DNA from: Halorussus limi | Lineage (GTDB): Archaea > Halobacteriota > Halobacteria > Halobacteriales > Haladaptataceae | Length of the DNA stretch: 64,000 bases | Reading direction: 5' to 3' | Assembly (NCBI RefSeq): GCF_023238205.1 | Contig: NZ_CP096659.1 | Location: 124,001 to 188,000, forward strand | Shown here: piece after piece, positions 1 through 6,325 of the stretch | Layout: each line of letters begins with the position of its first letter | Position numbering within the stretch: position 1 is the stretch's first letter | Position numbers and translations under genes: made by a program | The notes under the pieces: generated by a model | Told to the model about the DNA's origin: nothing | Databases searched by the model: none | The model's input: only the letters and a program-made list of their open reading frames with translations

Positions 1-50
1 AACAGAACAGAACGAGTGTTACAGTCCGTGACAGCAACCAATACCGAGTT

Positions 51-290
51 TCAGAACTCGTCCAACGTCGCCTGACGAGGTAATGAGTCCGTCAACACTA
101 ACTCCTCAACTACTTCCCAGATGTAGAGTATCACAAACACAGGAACAAAAATCGGGGCTGTTAGAAGAAAAAGACCAGCAAACACCCAGATGGGGTTATA
201 TGGAGGCATAATCAGGAACATGTGAGCTAACACCCCGTAGCAGATCAGTATCCCGACAATATCTTCCAAAGCAATACTCGAGTAGCTCAT
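51..290 (-). CDS. Small two-segment membrane protein, unknown function
   Basis: This 79-residue protein has two strongly hydrophobic stretches (about residues 10-27 and 33-60) separated by a short polar MPPYNP turn, and a charged C-terminus. It is probably an integral membrane protein with two helices. Its ATG overlaps the stop codon of the upstream serine recombinase gene by four bases (ATGA), so the two are translated from one message. No family is recognised. Its place beside a recombinase on a mobile element does not by itself indicate a function. Confidence 0.7.
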   Translation of the reverse strand: MSYSSIALEDIVGILICYGVLAHMFLIMPPYNPIWVFAGLFLLTAPIFVPVFVILYIWEVVEELVLTDSLPRQATLDEF

Positions 291-1036
291 ACATCCACCT
301 CAGTCAATGCGTCCTGAACACGGTCATCCTCGGCCTCTCCCTCGATGTACCATCCACGACGGTCGTCGTCCTGATGAATCTTTGAAAGTGTCTGCCGGGT
401 AAGATTCGGTGTGTTTTCGGCAGTCTTGTTGTACGACTCCCCGGACTCAACCCGTTCTAAGGCGTCTGCCACGTCGAAAAACCCGGTTTCGCCAGAATCG
501 TAGTCAGGATTCAGGTTCGGCTTCAGATACCCTTCGTCACTCCGAACGAACCCAACAGGGGTCTGCCCCAACCATTTTCCTTGCTCCCGGGCGCGTCTCT
601 GTCCGGACTCTGTTCGTCGGATAAGCTGTCGTCGCTCCTCAGCTGCAACGCTCGCGATGATGTCTGCGACTAGACGGCCTGTTCCATCAGCTTCGATTTT
701 CCTGACGGAACCATTGGTCACATGGATGGTTACGCCTGCGTCTTCGCAGGAGTCGAAGAATCGTTGTGCCAACTCGCCTTTCCGGGCGATCCGGGAAACT
801 TCCCAAACCACCACGTCCGAATATTCGCCATTCTCAATTGCGTTCAGAAGGTCGTTGAACTCGTCACGGTTACTTGATGCTCCACTGCCTGCCTCTGAGT
901 AGAAATCTACGTCCGCGACAGGGATGTCTTTGTAGTCGAACCAGTCTTTGATGTCTTGTCGTTGATGTTGGTCGTCCTGTTCCTCTGTGGACTTCCTGAT
1001 ATAGGTCGCCCACTGGTTGTCACTTGTACTAGACAT
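287..1036 (-). CDS. Serine recombinase (resolvase/invertase family)
   Basis: This 249-residue protein has an N-terminal resolvase domain: Y-I-R-K-S with probable nucleophile Ser16, a Q-rich helix start (HQRQD), the SGAS-x-x-R-DEF motif near residues 51-60, and SRIAR at 81-85 that supplies active-site arginines. A shorter C-terminal region (from about 150) contains a TRQTLSKI segment that may be the DNA-binding helix. The length fits small resolvases and invertases rather than large serine integrases. The gene leads an operon with a small membrane protein. On the minus strand a CTTATAAG box lies about 28 nt upstream of the ATG, so the transcript is probably leaderless. It may resolve multimers or invert DNA in the element. 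Confidence 0.9.
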   Translation of the reverse strand: MSSTSDNQWATYIRKSTEEQDDQHQRQDIKDWFDYKDIPVADVDFYSEAGSGASSNRDEFNDLLNAIENGEYSDVVVWEVSRIARKGELAQRFFDSCEDAGVTIHVTNGSVRKIEADGTGRLVADIIASVAAEERRQLIRRTESGQRRAREQGKWLGQTPVGFVRSDEGYLKPNLNPDYDSGETGFFDVADALERVESGESYNKTAENTPNLTRQTLSKIHQDDDRRGWYIEGEAEDDRVQDALTEVDV

Positions 1037-1046
1037 TGCGGTCGAC

Positions 1047-1146
1047 GCTTACAACTCTCCGCCCTTATAAGTTACACCGGGTTGCTTACAAGCTGGAAAC
1101 AAGTGGACACCAGCTTACAACCCAATGCGATGTAACCCTTATCCCG
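1047..1146. promoter_or_regulatory. Divergent promoter region with three GCTTACAA direct repeats
   Basis: The gap between the serine recombinase (minus) and a small membrane protein (plus) has a minus-strand TATA element (CTTATAAG, about 1062-1069) and a plus-strand element (CCCTTATCCC, 1136-1145), each about 28 nt from its start codon. The octamer GCTTACAA occurs at 1047-1054, 1084-1091 and 1113-1120. The repeats flank the minus-strand TATA box and precede the plus-strand one, which suits an operator controlling both genes. The binding protein is unknown. Confidence 0.5.
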
Positions 1147-1169
1147 AGTGAGCCAGTCACGTCGACCTG

Positions 1170-1349
1170 ATGACACTCAATCAAAACCAAGTACGTATCG
1201 GACTATTGATAATCGCAGGAATCGTAGGATCAGTGAATCTTATCCAGTCTGTAGAGACTCAATGGCTGGAAAATCTTGGATACTTCGTATTAGGCGCTTA
1301 CACCCCGGTTGCTGTGGCACTGGTTGGAGATGCACATAGAGGACGTTAA
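1170..1349 (+). CDS. Small membrane protein (59 aa), unknown function
   Basis: The frame begins MTLNQNQVRIGLLIIAGIVG and ends GDAHRGR. Two hydrophobic segments (about residues 9-24 and 38-52) suggest two membrane helices. The ATG lies about 28 nt after a clear CCCTTATCCC promoter element, the same sequence found before the metallopeptidase-like gene at 2972, so it is probably a genuine leaderless gene. No homologous family is recognised. Confidence 0.6.
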   Translation: MTLNQNQVRIGLLIIAGIVGSVNLIQSVETQWLENLGYFVLGAYTPVAVALVGDAHRGR

Positions 1350-1568
1350 TCGACATCCTGCTATTCTGCCTGCTATAGTCCGTGTGATTCTCTTTTAAAC
1401 AGATGTCGTGGTTGGACAGTGGAGGCTTCCCTACCACCCAACCACTCGAACATCCCGGTTACTGGGACACCAACTAGACACAGTAACAGACCGCTCCGCC
1501 TTCGGCGTCTAGACACTCATAACAAGACTACACATACCACACCCCGCACGAAAAAGAAGACCAGTTAC
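1350..1568. other. Intergenic stretch with one GTCTAGAC palindrome
   Basis: Short open frames exist on both strands, but none has a convincing promoter or haloarchaeal protein composition. The palindrome GTCTAGAC lies at 1507-1514. Nothing else can be supported. Confidence 0.4.
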
Positions 1569-1832
1569 CTACTTTTCAACCGGACGAGTCACCGAGTCAA
1601 CCAACTCCCGAGAATCATCATCAAGGACGCCAACGTTTAGCTCAAGTCCCGAGGTATGCTGTTCAATATCCTCAACATCCCACAGACGCGCATCAGTCGT
1701 AACCTGCTTAGTCACCTCTTCACGGCCTGCGCGGGACTCGTAGATTTTGACGCGTTCTGCATGGAGACGGTGTGTGCGGTCTTCGACCGGTTCACCAAGC
1801 ACAAGCCATACCTCACTCAGATGACCCTGCAT
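1569..1832 (-). CDS. Hypothetical protein (87 aa) in operon with HhH/HTH protein
   Basis: This acidic, soluble-looking protein has no recognisable domain. Its start codon overlaps the stop codon of the upstream gene by one base (TAATG), which indicates translational coupling to the 314-residue HhH/HTH protein and supports this start. The composition (many D, E, V, few K) matches haloarchaeal proteins. It may act with its upstream partner, but nothing in its sequence shows how. Confidence 0.6.
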   Translation of the reverse strand: MQGHLSEVWLVLGEPVEDRTHRLHAERVKIYESRAGREEVTKQVTTDARLWDVEDIEQHTSGLELNVGVLDDDSRELVDSVTRPVEK

Positions 1833-2776
1833 TAGGCATCCCCCTCCGAAACGTCGTCCAGCACGTCAAGCGTCTCTTCCGCAGACTCGATCTTCTCCCG
1901 AGCTGCCGCCAAGTGGTTGTCAACCCCTGACTCGGTGATTTGCAGGAGTGACGAAGTTTTGAGACGGTCGAACCCTGCAATCTCCCGGAGGGCGTACACC
2001 TCGGCCTGCTTGCGCGTCAACAGGTCTGCGTCGGCAAGCCGATCTGCATCCAGCATGGCCTTCCCAAGCTCACTTACATCCTCGTACTTCCAGTTTTCGT
2101 GGGTCGTTGCAACGTACTCGCTCAAACTCTCCTCGTCTTCAAGAGAGTGAGTGAACGAATCTCCTTCCAGATTGCTTGGGTCGTCACGTTGTCCAGAAAC
2201 CTGATCGTCGAGATAGGTTTCTGCGACGTTATCACTCCGAGTGCCAAGATAGTAGCCGACAGAGTGGAAGTCCTCGTCCGTGTACCGTTCTCCGACAGTG
2301 GGCTGGTCGTCGTTGATGTCCGACTGTTCGCCACCGTCTGTGGACACTTCGTCAGTCTCGTTCGATTCGTCGCTACCGTCCGACTCGTCCTCCTCATGTA
2401 CGTTTACCGCGATCCGGTCGTCATTGAAAATGCTGTACCGGTCATCCAACCGCAGTTCGGCAGTTCTGAGCGCCTCCTTCTTGAGAGGACTTACTTTATA
2501 CATGCACGACAGCCATGCGGCGAACTCGCCGACAGTTCCGGATTCAATGAATCCGAGCGTTTGCACTGTCTTTGCGCCGATTCCGGGTAGTTCGCTCATG
2601 TCGTCTGAAAGGTCGTATCCTTCGACTGCTGAATCTGGAACCGTGATCGTTGCTTCACGAATTACTTTCTCTCGTGCGCCTTTGTGGGGGAAGACCTCGA
2701 CGTTGAGCGTGTAGGTTTCTTCGTTGGTTTGCGTGCTGTTCTCGTCTTGGACAGTATCGTTTTGAGCTGTCATCAC
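1832..2776 (-). CDS. HhH and sigma-region-4-like HTH DNA-binding protein
   Basis: The 314-residue protein has four parts. The N-terminal part (20-50) contains TYTLNVEVFPHKGAREKV. Residues 62-76 form a helix-hairpin-helix motif (LPGIGAKTVQTLGF). An acidic, low-complexity linker covers about 125-165. The C-terminal segment (253-296) begins LTRKQAEVYALREIAG and ends in VDNHLAAAREKI, a pattern typical of LuxR or sigma-region-4 type helix-turn-helix domains. It is probably a DNA-binding regulator or replication accessory protein of the element. A minus-strand TATA element (GGTATAAG, around 2800-2810) precedes the ATG by about 28 nt. No named family is claimed. Confidence 0.7.
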   Translation of the reverse strand: MMTAQNDTVQDENSTQTNEETYTLNVEVFPHKGAREKVIREATITVPDSAVEGYDLSDDMSELPGIGAKTVQTLGFIESGTVGEFAAWLSCMYKVSPLKKEALRTAELRLDDRYSIFNDDRIAVNVHEEDESDGSDESNETDEVSTDGGEQSDINDDQPTVGERYTDEDFHSVGYYLGTRSDNVAETYLDDQVSGQRDDPSNLEGDSFTHSLEDEESLSEYVATTHENWKYEDVSELGKAMLDADRLADADLLTRKQAEVYALREIAGFDRLKTSSLLQITESGVDNHLAAAREKIESAEETLDVLDDVSEGDA

Positions 2777-2971
2777 TCGTCAGTAGACACTATCCCTACT
2801 TATACCTTTCATCTATAATACTGCAAACCCTATTACCACACCTACACAGAATCAACCAGACTCACCAGTCTAGACATGGCCACACTCGCGCACGCAATAA
2901 CACACCCCTGTTCCTGACCACCCAACCACCGATGAAACCCTTATCCCGGGACAGACCACGCTGCCAACACG
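2777..2971. promoter_or_regulatory. Divergent promoter region with a GTCTAGAC palindrome
   Basis: The region serves the HhH/HTH operon (minus) and the metallopeptidase-like gene (plus). The plus-strand promoter core CCCTTATCCC sits at about 2938-2947, about 28 nt from ATG 2972. GTCTAGAC lies at 2868-2875, roughly midway between the two promoters, as expected of a shared operator. Confidence 0.5.
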
Positions 2972-3361
2972 ATGAACAAAGACGAAGTACGAATCATATA
3001 CTCACCGGGAGGGCCACACGTCAACCGGTTCCACATAGCAGAACGAACAGTAGTTCTTGACGAAGCCCTCAAAGACTACCCCGTAGCCCACGACATCATC
3101 CTCGAACACGAACTCGCCCACGCAGAACACGGAGGGTCCAACCCTGATTTTCTTGCAAACTTGGCGTTAGAGTTCCGTACAGACTTGTTCCAGTCAGCAT
3201 CAACATCAGCAGAAGCAGACGCGGTCAGGCAATACATGGAGTCTGAGACTCAAGACATTCCGTTCAAAATAGCACTTGTAAATAACATTCGTTCGCTATG
3301 GTTGCCTGTGATGTGGTCTATGGGGCGTGTTTACCGTTTTCTGAACAGCATTGTGTCCTGA
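2972..3361 (+). CDS. Small HExxH metallopeptidase-like protein
   Basis: The 129-residue protein carries HELAH at residues 46-50, a gluzincin/M48-type zinc motif, followed by AEHGG and a helix (LALEFRTD) that could give a third ligand. The N-terminal part (RIIYSPGGP, RTVVLDEALKD) resembles the substrate-strand region of small zinc peptidase domains. The C-terminus (about 95-129) is hydrophobic or amphipathic and may associate with the membrane. It has its own leaderless-type promoter. The substrate is unknown; on a mobile element it could process a regulator or envelope protein, which is inference. Catalysis is not proven, since only HExxH is certain. Confidence 0.7.
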   Translation: MNKDEVRIIYSPGGPHVNRFHIAERTVVLDEALKDYPVAHDIILEHELAHAEHGGSNPDFLANLALEFRTDLFQSASTSAEADAVRQYMESETQDIPFKIALVNNIRSLWLPVMWSMGRVYRFLNSIVS

Positions 3362-3477
3362 AACACGGACGTATAATGCCCGCGTCTTTCTGACAGGGAC
3401 CCTTCCTGACCACCTGACAACAGTGCAGCAACCTACCTTACTTATGGCACTATCCTCCAGTCGACAACACAGAAAAC

Positions 3478-3639
3478 ATGGGTCGAATCAACATCGAAAT
3501 CCCCGAAGACCTGCATCAGCAACTCAGACAGGAAAGCGCAGTCAAGTCAGTTCCGATAAAGATGATCGTCATCCAATCCATACGAGAGCATTGCAAGAAC
3601 ACAGACTTGGATGTGAATCTGGACGCATTGCAGAATTAA
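3478..3639 (+). CDS. Ribbon-helix-helix protein (53 aa)
   Basis: The protein begins MGRINIEIPEDLHQQLRQES and continues with a segment rich in V, I and K (VPIKMIVIQSIREHC). A short alternating beta-strand (RINIEIP) followed by two amphipathic helices is the typical ribbon-helix-helix (Arc/MetJ/CopG) layout, with the strand binding DNA as a dimer. The gene follows the metallopeptidase-like gene on the same strand after about 115 nt. It is a likely regulator of copy number, or the antitoxin half of a pair, but no obvious toxin adjoins it. Confidence 0.65.
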   Translation: MGRINIEIPEDLHQQLRQESAVKSVPIKMIVIQSIREHCKNTDLDVNLDALQN

Positions 3640-3725
3640 GTCCCGCACCGGAACTCTTCTGCGTCTAGACAGAGGTTCCTTCTACAACGAACCCACGCCC
3701 ACCTCGAACCAAACACAAGAAAGAA

Positions 3726-4178
3726 CTACTCTTCAGGAAGGAACTCATTCAGGTCCACATTCACTTCCTGCTCCAAATACCGCTCCATGGCCACGAACCC
3801 GTCTCGTAGGTGCTGATTCTCCGACTCTAACTCTTCCACGCGATCCTCCAACCGCCGGACTCGTTCTTCGACAGGTAGCCCTTCGCCGATACCTTCAAAA
3901 TTCCAACTCTCAAGGAACTCTTTCCCGTCTTCCGTGATACTCGCTTCAGTCACCGAGATTTCATCGTTCTTACTCCATGGAACCTTCTTCAAAGCCACCA
4001 GATTCGCGTTCTCAAGCCACTCAAATCGGCGTCGAGTGTAGTCATTGTTCTTGTGATTCAATCGACTCTGCACTTCTGAAGTCGTCAGTTCGCCATGCTC
4101 GTCTAGACAACGAAGCACGTCGATTGCGTCCTTGTCCAACTTCTGTTCGTGTACTGTTACCATTTCACTCATACTCAA
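3726..4178 (-). CDS. Winged-helix regulator with C-terminal coiled coil
   Basis: The 150-residue protein has an N-terminal winged helix-turn-helix (about 14-85: LDKDAIDVLRCLDEHGELTT, then SEVQSRLNHK and RRRFEWLENANLV) and a heptad-rich C-terminal helix (about 105-132: VEERVRRLEDRVEELESENQ) for dimerisation. This architecture is common among regulators of haloarchaeal plasmids and viruses. The reading frame contains one GTCTAGAC palindrome (4101-4108). Two start codons are possible (MSMSEM); the first is used here. It probably represses an element gene; the target is unknown. Confidence 0.75.
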   Translation of the reverse strand: MSMSEMVTVHEQKLDKDAIDVLRCLDEHGELTTSEVQSRLNHKNNDYTRRRFEWLENANLVALKKVPWSKNDEISVTEASITEDGKEFLESWNFEGIGEGLPVEERVRRLEDRVEELESENQHLRDGFVAMERYLEQEVNVDLNEFLPEE

Positions 4179-4398
4179 AATGTAGTATTTCTTACCTTAA
4201 ATAGTTGTTCCACGCGCAAACTCTACGCTTTACTCGCTACGAGTAGACCGTAACAACTCCCCCACACACAACGAGCAAGCACGAGTAACCTACGAAAACA
4301 ACGTCAAAGAATACCCACGCATCCAGCAGGGTCCCCGCTCCCAGTAGGTCAGGTGGACACCTGTGCTGTGTACCGGTAACAAAACTTAGGAATCCCGT
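4179..4398. other. Intergenic stretch with a CAGGTG/CACCTG inverted repeat
   Basis: No open frame of merit was found. CAGGTGGACACCTG at 4350-4363 is a 6-bp inverted repeat with a two-base centre and could be a small operator or terminator stem between the two minus-strand genes. Confidence 0.35.
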
Positions 4399-4635
4399 CT
4401 AGTCCTCTCCTTCAGCAACCACCTCATCCACATCACGACGATTTTCAGCAAGCCTCTCATGCATCTCACGGTCACGAACAGAGATGTCACTCCGGTCAAT
4501 GAGTTCGATCCGGAAAGGATACTCAACGTCCTCGTCTAAGGCCTTCCAGCCAGAATCAGGAAACCGATTCCTCACTGTCCCTTTATACTTATACTCCTCT
4601 TCTTCCCCGGAAGACACTTGATCAGTATCGCCCAT
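4399..4635 (-). CDS. Small acidic hypothetical protein
   Basis: From the internal ATG the product begins MGDTDQVSSGEEEEYKYKG and has 78 residues. The frame stays open 27 nt further upstream to another ATG (end 4662), but the acidic start is the more haloarchaeal choice. The C-terminal third is helical and highly charged (HERLAENRRDVDEVVAEGED). No domain is recognised. The stop codon TAG forms one of the element's many CTAG sites. Confidence 0.5.
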   Translation of the reverse strand: MGDTDQVSSGEEEEYKYKGTVRNRFPDSGWKALDEDVEYPFRIELIDRSDISVRDREMHERLAENRRDVDEVVAEGED

Positions 4636-4750
4636 AACTGTTCCCAGACACTCATACATCAAGAAACCCTGTATTAGGTGCTAAATCCACCGAACAGGAA
4701 TACAACGAACAACCTCAAAACCTGACTCAACCTATCTAGAACAGGAGAAA

Positions 4751-5031
4751 CCCTTATAAACGGGCAACCATCACCCTCAACTGGTTAGGGCCTGTGCCTA
4801 CTCCCTGACCGATTCACGTTCATCGGAAACAGAAGTCGATTGTCGGAACCACAACCTCACTCACTCTCTCGTGGTCCCCGATCACTAACGATTTAGAGGG
4901 AGAACGTCTCGTCTTGGACTCGTTTCAACTCCCTACCCCTTTCCGTTCTTCTCGCAACGACGAACCCGTCTAGACACATCTCCCCCGACCGCATTATGCA
5001 CGCCCGAAAGGAAAGTCGCCGAGTCGGGGGA
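4751..5031 (+). ncRNA. Candidate non-coding transcript: orphan promoter followed by hairpin
   Basis: A strong archaeal promoter-like sequence (CCCTTATAAA, 4751-4760) has no usable start codon where a leaderless gene would begin (about 4785); the only GTG there stops after three codons. Downstream, CCGAT/ATCGG can pair around 4809-4826, and nine-base arms TCCCCCGAC (4981-4989) and GTCGGGGGA (5023-5031) can form a strong stem with a 33-nt loop. This suggests a short untranslated RNA ending near the stem, at the left edge of the origin-like repeats. It is an inference from sequence pattern only. Confidence 0.3.
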
Positions 5032-5085
5032 TCCTTTACATCCACAGCACGCCCCCTACCCCCTCGTTGTAACCGTAAGTACCCG

Positions 5086-6207
5086 GTCTAGACCAATCTG
5101 GCACAACCCCGAACCCGTGAGCCGGCGATTTTCGGACAGTAGCACGGTTTTCGGTTCTCGAAGTGGTACTTCTCGAAAACATGTTTCCCCCTCCCCCTCG
5201 ACGTTCACAAGAGTAGGCGGGGGGAACCGAACCGAATGAGCGAGATGATTACTTGTCGCGTTGGGGAAGACCACCATGTCCTAAGAGTCACGAGAGTCAT
5301 AAGACGAATCTGGTACAACCCCGAACTCGTGAGCCGCCGTTTTTCCGACAGTAGCGCGGTTTCGAGGGTTCGGTCTGGTACTAATCGAAAACATGTCTTC
5401 CCCCCTCCCTCGCTCTCTGAAAGAGTAGGCGGGGGTAGCTCGCTCAGTCAATCAACTGGGTCGCTGGTTTGATTGACGCTGAGTGTTGTTTGGACGATGG
5501 TCTTTCCACTGATACACTATTAACAAAGATTAATGTTAGTTTTGAATAGGAACAGGTTTATAAGGGTATAGTACAAACAATACCCGTAGAGGGTCCTAAA
5601 CGAACGGTAGTAGTAGGAATACTACTACCGTGAGGTAGTAGGCGTCCTAACTCGACCGATTACGAGGGAAGCGGAGAACGAGAGATGCGGTGCGGGCGAG
5701 GACTCGTCACTCTGCTGTTTACTGCGACTCACTCCCCCTCCTACTCTTTCAGAGATCGAGGGGGAGGGGGAAACATACTTTCGATTTGTACCATTCCACG
5801 ACCTGATTTTGCTTCTACTGCGTGATTCTCGGTGTTTCGCGGGTTGGGTGTTGTACCAGATCGGTCTACTTCGGGGTGATACAGTTACATCGAGGGTGGA
5901 GGGGGCGTGTTGTGAATGACTGGACGAGGGTTCGATTGACGTGACTCCCCCTGCCCCTTCTGTGAACGACCGGACGGGGGGAGAAACATGTTTTCGATTA
6001 GTACCAGACGACAACCCGATTTCTGTTCTACCGCGTGATTTCTCGGGTTTGACGGGTTGGGTGTTGGACCAGATTCGTCTTATGACACTTAGGACACTTA
6101 TGACATGGTGGTGTGTTCTTACGACACTCATGACTCTCGTGACAGGGTGGTGGGGCGTGCAATATCCCGAAAACATGGTTCTGATTTAGTACCACTTTCT
6201 CAACCGT
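5086..6207. repeat. Long head-to-head repeats around an AT-rich centre (origin- or centromere-like)
   Basis: Two copies of a roughly 110-140-bp unit lie in one orientation (about 5086-5224 and 5270-5437), and two full and one partial copy lie inverted (about 5735-5865, 5946-6112 and 6167-6207). All share the core TGGTAC-nnn-TCGAAAACATG followed by a C-rich tract (or its complement) and a distal CAACCC block. Copies 2 and 4 match over a further CTTATGAC-type extension. The intervening 5440-5735 is AT-rich with an 11-bp hairpin. No gene fits here. The layout, together with the adjacent DNA-binding protein gene at 6326, suggests an iteron-type origin or a partition site. Confidence 0.7.
5557..5630 (+). 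promoter_or_regulatory. Orphan promoter with 11-bp perfect hairpin in repeat centre
   Basis: TTTATAAGGG at 5557-5566 is a good archaeal TATA element; it overlaps a GGGTAT/ATACCC inverted repeat (5564-5569 and 5580-5585). About 40 nt later CGGTAGTAGTA (5605-5615), loop GGAA and TACTACTACCG (5620-5630) form a perfect 11-bp stem, followed by another GGTAGTAGG. No reading frame starts here. It could be a structured RNA, a nicking or melting site, or both. Confidence 0.5.
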
Positions 6208-6325
6208 GTTTCTTGTTTTCCGTGGGTAGAGGTGTTTTACTCTATGTTTCCTGTTTCTCTGGTTGGTGTGTTATGGTCTATCACAATCTGGGGTTTATAT
6301 ACCTATGTTCTATACGGGAAAGTGT

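Noticed and set aside
1240-1437. A 65-codon minus-strand frame
   Set aside because: It is antisense to the better supported membrane protein gene at 1170-1349, which has a promoter at the right distance.
3639-3726. Toxin-antitoxin pair involving the ribbon-helix-helix protein at 3478
   Set aside because: No adjacent toxin-like gene overlaps or follows it; the next gene is convergent and encodes a winged-helix protein.
5625-6176. A 183-codon minus-strand frame within the inverted repeats
   Set aside because: It encodes Ser/Arg/Pro/Thr-rich repeated text that reflects the DNA repeats; no promoter or domain.
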